Source: a virus
DNA: 45,673 nt
Direction: 5' to 3' (one strand)
Virus record (IMG/VR): IMGVR_UViG_3300032116_000374
Location: 1 to 45,673 of that record
In this document: in pieces, positions 39,415-45,673 of the stretch
Position numbering within the stretch: position 1 is the first letter of the stretch
Layout of the letters: each line of letters starts with the position of its first letter
Notes under the pieces: generated by a model
What the model was told of the DNA's origin: nothing
Databases searched by the model: none
The model's input: only the letters and a program-made list of their open reading frames with translations
Position numbers and translations under genes: made by a program

Positions 39415-41727
39415 TTATATTGTGCCACTGCTGGTCGGTGGCATTATTTCTGGGCCAATTCCAAGAAATGCGTCAGTTGCCACGTAGAAACCTTGCGTCA
39501 ACATCCATGCTGTGGCAGACAGCAATTGTGGGCTGGTTATCTCAGAAAGAGAAAGGACAGACCCATCACTTAGTCCAAGCGTGCCAGATGTAAGGTACTG
39601 AAGACCATTTGGAATAATAGCAGGGTTTCCAACATCAAGGGGACCCGCAGGCCTAAAAGCGAGGTTGAATCGCGTTTCTTGAGTCTCCAACTGTGAAATC
39701 CAATTTTGCGTTGAAGACCTATTCCACTGATACACTGTTGAAGACACTTCTATTCTTGGGTCTTGATAGTCGGCAATAGCATTGAAAGAATCCACAACGC
39801 TATTGAAAGCCCTGTTAAGCATAGACCATGGATAGTTTCCAAGGCCGTCAACATTCTGTGATAGAGCCAGATTCTTGCTTCTTCCAAGCTGTACTTGGTT
39901 GATTGCGAGAGCTGGAAGATTTGAATTCTGTACGAGATTTACAAGGATAGAAGGATTAGAAACTGTAGACCCTGGACTAAACTTGAACACAGCTACATCG
40001 GGTCTATTTCTGAGTCCATTACACTCAAACAAGGCCGATCCCACTTCTGTGTTTCCATTCATCAATGCTGCATTCATCTTGATGGACAGTGGAGTCACAT
40101 CAGACGATACAAAACGAATGTCAAGCACTTTTAGCTGTGATGTGGAAGCTGCTGGGCCCGTCCACGAAATAGACAGTTGGGCATTTGTGCCAGTGGCTAA
40201 AAGATTGAATGTTTTCTTGACAACATCACCATCTTGATAACCCTCTGCTCCAAAAACAAGTGGAGATGTGCTGACTATGGAACCACCAAATGAGATCAGC
40301 ACAGGGAAATCATTAGGGGTGTCACCGCCATAGTTTGTGTAAGAGACCTCAAACTGATAGTTTCCAGGCAACAGTTCAAACGAGTAGTCAGCCGTGGTAG
40401 ATACCGCAGCTGGGAACAATCCACCAGAGTCTTGAGTGGGTGTGAGGCCATTCAGTTGGCATCCAAGCACTTCATAGTAAGACTGTGGTATGATTGTCAT
40501 GCCCACATAGACATCACCCGCAGTTATGGCAGGAAGGGACTGGAGCCGTATGGCGTTGGTTAGTGTCAACTGAACATTTTGCACCAAACCACCTTGGTCT
40601 ATAGCCGCACAGTAGGCTCCGGAAAGAAGAGAAGATTTCGACTGTCCTTCAGTTAACACTAGTTGGCCAGCTTTTTGAGCGTAAAATGCACTGTCTTGCT
40701 TGGCCAATGTGTTTACTACGAAATCGATTTGGTCAGTTCCAGGTCCACTAATAACCGTGGAGTTATTTACAAAAGGCTGAGGTTGTGGTATATGAATTGT
40801 GTTAGCACTAGGAGGATACCACCTCAGCAAGCCAGTGTCAGTGTAGTAAACGATCTTGTATCTTCCTGTCAGTCTTGGCTCAGCGACCCAAACACGAGTA
40901 TGGGCCGTGTCTTGAGAGGGATCGTGGCTATACCACTCTGCTTCTAGGCCTGTAGTGCCACTAGAAACTACTTGAATTATCAGCTGTTCAGCTGTAATGA
41001 ACGGGTTCTTTAAGAAGTTTTCTACGTTGGCAACATAGACACCAAGACTGTTGTCATTAAAAGCCAAGGTCTTATCCGGCTTTGAGAACAGATCAACGTC
41101 TAAACGTAAAACTGGGTTGATACCTTCATTGACTGGACTTCCGTCTGCGAATGACCAAACATCATTGATACTACCCACTGCCGTGCCATGGGTATCAACA
41201 CTGATCACAGGTGGGTTGACAAAAATATTGGACGTTCTGGCTAGAGTTTCATGTAGCAAAAGATCTCTGCCATAGAGATCTTTATCAGCTGTCACCTCAT
41301 CATAGGGAACAGACGAAGGAACCACATAGGAAACTGTGCCAAATTGATTAACTGTTATGGACCTATCTGCGGATGAGTCAGGTAGCACTGGATAGGTCAT
41401 GCCTAACTGACGAGGTCTCTCAACACGAGTGCCAAAAACTGTGGCAGCATTAGAGCTCACTGTAACCACTGCTGCGGCCACTGCGTGGTCACGTCCAATC
41501 AGCTCCAAATCTCTCTTCTGATAATCATACCAGTCAAAAAGACCATATGGGTTTATCAGAGTGGATGTCTCAACAAGAGTACCACCTGTTGGAACAACTA
41601 AACCTTCTGACACAAGTGTGCCATTGACATAGAGGACATTTGAAGCTGGACGATTGTACAAAATCGTTCCAGTGGTGTCAACTATGGCATCAGGAATCTG
41701 AGGTGGAATCTTAAGCTGTTGGATCAT
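39415..41727 (-). CDS. Large virion-like structural protein, 770 aa
   Basis: Not recognised as a family, but the composition is that of a virion protein: beta-rich, with much Ser, Thr, Val, Asn and Pro, no catalytic motif and almost no Cys. The N-terminal ~160 residues contain VDTTGTILYNRPASNVLYVN and repeated VVPSSVPYDEV-like strands. The middle (about 440-560) has a jelly-roll-like stretch (FELLPGNYQFEVSYTNYGGD), reminiscent of a carbohydrate-binding beta-sandwich. It is the last gene of the TerL-gp53 group with ATGA overlap. It could be a tail sheath-associated, neck or fibre protein. Length and composition do not decide. Confidence 0.8.
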   Translation of the reverse strand: MIQQLKIPPQIPDAIVDTTGTILYNRPASNVLYVNGTLVSEGLVVPTGGTLVETSTLINPYGLFDWYDYQKRDLELIGRDHAVAAAVVTVSSNAATVFGTRVERPRQLGMTYPVLPDSSADRSITVNQFGTVSYVVPSSVPYDEVTADKDLYGRDLLLHETLARTSNIFVNPPVISVDTHGTAVGSINDVWSFADGSPVNEGINPVLRLDVDLFSKPDKTLAFNDNSLGVYVANVENFLKNPFITAEQLIIQVVSSGTTGLEAEWYSHDPSQDTAHTRVWVAEPRLTGRYKIVYYTDTGLLRWYPPSANTIHIPQPQPFVNNSTVISGPGTDQIDFVVNTLAKQDSAFYAQKAGQLVLTEGQSKSSLLSGAYCAAIDQGGLVQNVQLTLTNAIRLQSLPAITAGDVYVGMTIIPQSYYEVLGCQLNGLTPTQDSGGLFPAAVSTTADYSFELLPGNYQFEVSYTNYGGDTPNDFPVLISFGGSIVSTSPLVFGAEGYQDGDVVKKTFNLLATGTNAQLSISWTGPAASTSQLKVLDIRFVSSDVTPLSIKMNAALMNGNTEVGSALFECNGLRNRPDVAVFKFSPGSTVSNPSILVNLVQNSNLPALAINQVQLGRSKNLALSQNVDGLGNYPWSMLNRAFNSVVDSFNAIADYQDPRIEVSSTVYQWNRSSTQNWISQLETQETRFNLAFRPAGPLDVGNPAIIPNGLQYLTSGTLGLSDGSVLSLSEITSPQLLSATAWMLTQGFYVATDAFLGIGPEIMPPTSSGTI

Positions 41728-42401
41728 ATGCCACGAGTGTATCGCATGGCGGTATTCACAGCGACATGCAACTCAAAGTTTCTGGTATTGTTAAGAACAG
41801 AGACAGCAATCTTATCTGGGCCCGTGTATCGTCTGGGTTGAAAAGGTGATCCGGCTACAACACCAACCAAGGATGTTGTCAGAATCGACTCAGGATAGCC
41901 GCCAGGAAGATTGAACTTGTCAGGCGATGTTGACTGTATGCCACAGACTGCAGCGCCCATAGACTTATTTATGATGTTGGGCACCGTGGGTGTCAAAATG
42001 AAATAGCTATCTTGAGCTCCAGTGGCAGGGTTTGTGATGCCCGTGGAGTTTACCACTTGAACTTGAGTGGATGACAGATACCCAGTTACGTAGGACTGTT
42101 GGTTATTGGACCACGTTATCATGGAACCCACATCAGATGAGAGAAAGAATGGCTCATTTGACGTCACAGTCATTGTGGCACCAGGTGATGTATCAACTGC
42201 TTTTGATGCTGTAACCAGCAAGCTATTTCTTTGAACACCAACCAGATCAGTGACGTGCATGCAAATCCATGGTACTGACAAGGCATCCAGATAGGCCAGC
42301 TGAACCAGTGAAACTATCACTGATTTTCCAGGACTTATGACGGTTTCAGGTAGACAACCGCCAATGGTCTTTATGCTGCTAAATTGTTGCGGTGTTATCA
42401 T
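41724..42401 (-). CDS. Virion-like protein, 225 aa
   Basis: Not recognised. Rich in Val, Ser, Thr, Pro and Asn, with beta-strand patterns throughout (TMTVTSNEPFFLSSDVGSMI, SYVTGYLSSTQVQVVN) and no charged helices. It looks like a structural or adhesion protein. It overlaps both the 770-aa gene and the 171-aa gene by four bases (ATGA), so all three are probably expressed together and may form one substructure. FNLPGGYPESIL and GSPFQPRRYTGPDK give no family clue. Confidence 0.75.
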   Translation of the reverse strand: MITPQQFSSIKTIGGCLPETVISPGKSVIVSLVQLAYLDALSVPWICMHVTDLVGVQRNSLLVTASKAVDTSPGATMTVTSNEPFFLSSDVGSMITWSNNQQSYVTGYLSSTQVQVVNSTGITNPATGAQDSYFILTPTVPNIINKSMGAAVCGIQSTSPDKFNLPGGYPESILTTSLVGVVAGSPFQPRRYTGPDKIAVSVLNNTRNFELHVAVNTAMRYTRGI

Positions 42402-42913
42402 AGCTTTAACCGAATCTGAGATGACACAATCATCTTCAAATCAACGTTGTATAGCTGTGATGTGGTCACTGTTGAGGTGGTGCTTTCACAGTTATTCACA
42501 ATCACCACCGAATAGAAACCAGGCTCAGTGATCTCCAACTCTGCAGCAGAGCTGGCTCTAACGTATGTGCCAACCGAATCAGCTGAAATCACATCAGCCG
42601 CAGTACCAACCCACGTAACACTCTGAGGATCAGTTGTTGCAGAGAAGTCCTTTGCAATGCCAATGTATGAAATACCATAGCTGTTGTTCAGCAGCTTGAT
42701 GTTAAACTGGTTACATTGATTTCCCAAAGGAAGATCCACGCCAGCAATTGAAGCACTAGTGACTGTCAGATTCATGTCCTTGTAGACAAGAGTCTGGCCT
42801 TCACTCAGGCTGAATGTTGCAACCACAAGCCAATCGCCTGAACGGACCAGGGTGCTTGGCATTGATATGGGCAAATCAATAATTGACTCTAACTCTTGAG
42901 TTGTGAGGAACAT
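42398..42913 (-). CDS. Virion-like protein, 171 aa
   Basis: Not recognised. Beta-rich composition with few charges (LVVATFSLSEGQTLVYKDMN, FNIKLLNNSYGISYIG). The C-terminal half has EITEPGFYSVVIVNNCE, a beta-sandwich-like end. Start ATG 42913 follows the gp53-like gene's stop as TAG-TCT-ATG, the same junction as at 28714. A role in the tail or its fibres is inferred from neighbours. Confidence 0.75.
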   Translation of the reverse strand: MFLTTQELESIIDLPISMPSTLVRSGDWLVVATFSLSEGQTLVYKDMNLTVTSASIAGVDLPLGNQCNQFNIKLLNNSYGISYIGIAKDFSATTDPQSVTWVGTAADVISADSVGTYVRASSAAELEITEPGFYSVVIVNNCESTTSTVTTSQLYNVDLKMIVSSQIRLKL

Positions 42914-42916
42914 AGA

Positions 42917-43234
42917 CTATACGTTTAGAATTCCAAGTGCAGACAATCTTGATCTTAGTGGAATGCGGATTTCAGCTCCAGATGCTACACCCGCAATTGG
43001 ATCGATAAGATTGTTTACTAGTGCAATGACCCACCACAGCTCTGGAGTGCCATAATGTAGCTGAGATATGAGGTCCAGACGTCTCTCGCCAGCTAGGGTT
43101 ACCCTGTAGAGAGTGTCAGAAGCATCTGGCACGATAGGAGGGTTGAGCAAACCAGTGACGATATTGCCATTGACGCTGTAAACTGGCGTCTGAGACAACA
43201 TTGAAAATGGTGGCAGTGTGACTCGCTGGTCCAT
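42917..43234 (-). CDS. Baseplate wedge protein, gp53-like, 105 aa
   Basis: The segment RLDLISQLHYGTPELWWVIA (about 52-71) followed by LVNNLIDPIAGVASGAEIRIP closely follows the gp53 family pattern: D-x-I-x-x-x-Y-G-x-P-x-L-W-W-I/V-I-A-x-x-N, then a G-x-x-L/I-x-I-P close, a LysM-related fold found in baseplate wedges and tail X proteins. T4 gp53 is longer (196 aa), so this may be a minimal version. ATG 43234 is directly preceded by motif copy 4; a GTG at 43237 is an alternative. It lies just downstream of TerL. Confidence 0.85.
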   Translation of the reverse strand: MDQRVTLPPFSMLSQTPVYSVNGNIVTGLLNPPIVPDASDTLYRVTLAGERRLDLISQLHYGTPELWWVIALVNNLIDPIAGVASGAEIRIPLRSRLSALGILNV

Positions 43235-43246
43235 CACACTAACTAC
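43235..43246 (-). promoter_or_regulatory. GTAGTTAGTNTG motif, copy 4
   Basis: Minus-strand GTAGTTAGTGTG begins in the last codons of TerL (its first TAG is the TerL stop) and ends one base before the ATG of the gp53-like gene. See copies at 834, 6647 and 27865. Confidence 0.5.
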
Positions 43247-45300
43247 GCCTCAAAAACACTATTCGGCCGGGCACCCAAACTTTGAGGTAGCACGATGCTA
43301 ATGGGTGGCTTCTCCTCTTCAGCCACGTTTGAGTCTGGCATTATGGCTGGTATGGTGGCGTCTATGGCCACATTCGAACCTGTTTTTGAGGTATATGAGA
43401 TTGCGTTGTAATATGCTCCAGCTGCAGAGTCTGAAGTATCTTTGCTGCCACCTTCTTCCTCTGGCGGGTGATCTATTTTGTCTGGAAGATCAAGCAGCTC
43501 TGCAGCCTCATACATCAGCTGGTCTTGTCTAAACAAACGCAACCGTAATTCCTGAATGGCAGATCTCCACTCATAGTATGGCGTTTTGGTGCGATCCATG
43601 GACAGCTTGTCCACGTTGAAACCACCGGCTTGGAGAGTTTGCAATGGCATTTCTGATTGCCATTGGTCAGCGGTTATTAGGCCAAATTTGAAACCAGCAT
43701 AATCTCTAAGCCAAAAGAAGAAATTCTGTATCTTACCCAGTGAAATGGGTGCGGCTTCACCTGCTGTTATGGTGAGAATAAAGTCGTATTCGAAGACTAA
43801 CCTGTACTCTTGAAATACTTCACCGGCCCTGTACGTTTCAACCTTTTGTCTGCCGACAAGGTGGCCAACAGAGACACCAGCCATGGTCTGTGTGGCCAAA
43901 TCAACGTGGGCAAATCTTAGGGCCTCAGGGTGTCTTGCTGGTATGACACGACTAAATCTTCTGGTGAGAAATGAAGATTGGTCCAAATACTGATAGAGCT
44001 CTGCTTTATCATCAGTGGCCAGAGTAACAGTTTTAAGCTTACATGGATTCACTATGCCATCAGCCACAGAAAGATCAAGGCATCTTTCAAGATCCACAGT
44101 GGATGGAAGCAGCTTGTGAGAGCCACCCACCGATATGCCAGCAATGTCCATCAGATATTGCTTGGTTGATCGTCTAAAACCGTCGTAATAGTCCTCTGGA
44201 ACTAGTTCAGTTCTAGCACCAGACGAAGCACTTTCGTGTGGACCGGCCCCTTCAATGGGTGTGCCATCATGAAGATACCAGCCACTTAAAACTCGTGGTT
44301 CCTCACTCTTCAAACCATAGCTTACTTTGAAGTATCTGTGGCTGAGGCGAAGAGTGTGCTTTTTGATTGTATAGACTGCAAACTGGTAGATTGTTTGGCG
44401 TCTTGGCTGATTAGAGTCTAGGATCTCCTTCTTGACTTTTTCAGTGAAGGAGGACTCGTCCGCTGCAGATGAGGCCAGCAAGCTAATAGCTGGCAAAAAG
44501 CCTTTGAACTTTTGAAACCGGTTTTGGATACGAGCTCTGACGTTGTTGTACAGACTGTATGCCTTTAGATTTGGATTCTTCTCAAGACGGAAGTTACCTT
44601 CGTCCAGCAGAATCCCCATCATGTTTTTGCCAATGACGTGCCATCCTTTCGAACCAGCATTGACAGTGATGTTGTTGCCTAGATCAATAAGGTTGTCTGT
44701 GTACTTCTTATCCGGATTGAAGCCGCAGACCTCGCGAAAGAACGGGCTTTGGCCCATGAACTCCATCGCATCACCGAAGACTGTTTCACGAACTGCCGCA
44801 CGAGTAATTGACAGGATTGAGAAGTAGATCTCAGTGCCACGGCTCATGCCGAAGAAGTGGCCTGGATTTCTCAGCAAACGAGACAACGCTATTCGATACA
44901 GGATGATAACACAGCACACCCATGATTTACCAATGCCCAAAGATCCTGTGACGACAGTGTTATGGACCTGAGAGTTAAGGTCAAAATCCTTTAGAAGAAT
45001 GTCACGCCAGCCAGGGAAGATACCCTCGTTGTCTTCAGACGGTCTGGTTCTTGAACCAAGCCAGTAGTCGTCGGTGATAAACTCCTCGATGGAAGGTGGC
45101 CGTCTAACGTAGTCAACCTTCCAAAAGTTCTCAAGAATGTCAATGTCACCAAACTCACCACTTCTAAGTTTGGTAACCAACTCTTCAAACAGTCTTTTCT
45201 CGTGGTCGTTAAGGGACGCTATCAGGTGAACGTACTCCTGACTGTCCGCTATCATTATTTCTTCCAGGGTGGAGTCCACCCTCTCTGTCAGCATTTGCAT
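43243..45300 (-). CDS. Terminase large subunit, 685 aa
   Basis: The packaging motor: an ATPase that drives DNA into the prohead and a nuclease that cuts the concatemer. Walker A is GSLGIGKS (119-126), and Walker B ends MMGILLDEGNF (Asp233, Glu234). The C-terminal RNase H-like nuclease has acidic residues in RFAHVDLATQ (Asp466), LITADQWQSEM (Asp544) and the final GSKDTSDSAAGAY (Asp620/623), the triad order of TerL nucleases. A long insertion-like region (about 330-400) is not recognised. ATG 45300 is the frame's first Met; MLTERV two codons on is an alternative. The gap of 26 bases from the upstream gene has no clear Shine-Dalgarno sequence. Confidence 0.92.
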   Translation of the reverse strand: MQMLTERVDSTLEEIMIADSQEYVHLIASLNDHEKRLFEELVTKLRSGEFGDIDILENFWKVDYVRRPPSIEEFITDDYWLGSRTRPSEDNEGIFPGWRDILLKDFDLNSQVHNTVVTGSLGIGKSWVCCVIILYRIALSRLLRNPGHFFGMSRGTEIYFSILSITRAAVRETVFGDAMEFMGQSPFFREVCGFNPDKKYTDNLIDLGNNITVNAGSKGWHVIGKNMMGILLDEGNFRLEKNPNLKAYSLYNNVRARIQNRFQKFKGFLPAISLLASSAADESSFTEKVKKEILDSNQPRRQTIYQFAVYTIKKHTLRLSHRYFKVSYGLKSEEPRVLSGWYLHDGTPIEGAGPHESASSGARTELVPEDYYDGFRRSTKQYLMDIAGISVGGSHKLLPSTVDLERCLDLSVADGIVNPCKLKTVTLATDDKAELYQYLDQSSFLTRRFSRVIPARHPEALRFAHVDLATQTMAGVSVGHLVGRQKVETYRAGEVFQEYRLVFEYDFILTITAGEAAPISLGKIQNFFFWLRDYAGFKFGLITADQWQSEMPLQTLQAGGFNVDKLSMDRTKTPYYEWRSAIQELRLRLFRQDQLMYEAAELLDLPDKIDHPPEEEGGSKDTSDSAAGAYYNAISYTSKTGSNVAIDATIPAIMPDSNVAEEEKPPISIVLPQSLGARPNSVFEA

Positions 45301-45326
45301 GATCAGCTTCGTCTGGAAGATCTATT

Positions 45327-45673
45327 CTATTCGAGGTCTGGCTTTTTATCACTATCCCCAGATCCAGTGGGACTAGTGGGTTTTCCCGATCCGCCATCCT
45401 TTTTGAGGAGTCCATGGATTATCTTTCGTATGATTTCTCGTCCCTGAGGAGATGTCTTGTCATAACGAGAAAGTGAATCACCCACGGCCTTCTTCTGAGC
45501 ATAGTCAACCTTGTCCACAAGACCCTTGGAATCTTTGATGGGTGTAGGTTTAAGATGAACTTGTAATTCAGCCATGTCGGTCTGAATCATCTTCATGAAG
45601 AGCAAGGCTTCGTTAGGCGTCAGATCGGAACGCTCCAATGATGATAGCATGAAGCGCTCCAGTCTATCTCTGG
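45327..45673 (-). CDS. Hypothetical protein upstream of TerL (may be partial)
   Basis: The frame has an ATG at 45650 but stays open to the window's right edge (45673), so the true start may lie outside. Visible residues are helical and charged (NEALLFMKMIQTDMAELQVHL, SPQGREIIRKIIHGLLKKD), then a Gly/Ser/Pro-rich tail ending KKPDLE. The slot before TerL is often taken by the small terminase subunit, which is also a small helical protein, but no helix-turn-helix motif is clear. I therefore leave the function open. Confidence 0.7.
   Translation of the reverse strand, partial: RDRLERFMLSSLERSDLTPNEALLFMKMIQTDMAELQVHLKPTPIKDSKGLVDKVDYAQKKAVGDSLSRYDKTSPQGREIIRKIIHGLLKKDGGSGKPTSPTGSGDSDKKPDLE

Noticed and set aside
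1-45673. CRISPR array, insertion sequence, integrase or attachment site
   Set aside because: No regularly spaced repeats, transposase motifs or integrase motifs were seen. The tRNA has no obvious partial 3' copy nearby that would mark an attachment site.

Overview
The window reads as part of the genome of a large lytic contractile-tailed phage (myovirus) whose recognisable core is T4-like. Visible core genes are a large terminase, a gp23-like major capsid protein, a gp21-type prohead protease, a tape measure protein, gp53-like and gp13-like structural proteins, a UvsX/RecA recombinase, a gp32-like ssDNA-binding protein and a gp46-like Rad50 ATPase. Genes are packed almost without gaps, mostly on the minus strand, and many junctions are ATGA or TAATG overlaps. 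There is no integrase, no bacterial housekeeping operon and no insertion sequence. The host cannot be read from the sequence. Several glycosyltransferases, including a heptosyltransferase-like one, hint at a biology involving surface glycans.

Layout from left to right. 1-836: the edge of an unknown gene and one unknown gene. 847-2784 (+): gp46-like ATPase. 7334-2781 (-): HhH-GPD glycosylase-like protein, tape measure protein and a putative baseplate protein, in the T4 order gp29 then gp48/54. 7380-8054 (+): a lone gene with its own promoter and a bidirectional terminator. 11129-8103 (-): protease-scaffold fusion and major capsid protein. 11533-14918: three glycosyltransferases. 18386-14915 (-): a small membrane protein, two sigma-factor-like proteins and an unknown protein. 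22033-18444 (-): gp32-like protein, UvsX and a metallopeptidase-fold protein without its active site. 25054-22030 (-): a second glycosyltransferase cluster. 27028-25073 (-): SNF2-family helicase. 31463-27119 (-): a 55-aa protein, NAD+-dependent DNA ligase, RuvC-like nuclease, an unknown protein and a neck-like protein. 31508-31961 (+): membrane/zinc protein and tRNA-Ser(UGA). 37809-32012 (-): eight genes of unknown function, some with possible capsid-targeting leaders. 37832-39412 (+): XPD/DinG-like Fe-S helicase. 45673-39415 (-): an unknown gene, TerL, gp53-like protein and three virion-like proteins.

How the genes work together: UvsX, gp32-like, gp46-like, RuvC-like, ligase and two helicases make a recombination-dependent replication and repair set. 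TerL, capsid, protease, neck, tape measure and baseplate genes make the virion. Two sigma-like proteins probably redirect transcription.

The most distinctive signals are regulatory. (a) Three T4-early-like promoters each place the predicted transcription start at or within a base or two of the ATG, implying leaderless mRNAs. (b) A 12-nt motif, GTAGTTAGTNTG, abuts four gene starts. (c) A textbook intrinsic terminator lies in the sense orientation inside the region-2 coding sequence of a sigma-like gene. (d) Shine-Dalgarno sequences are rare at gene starts.
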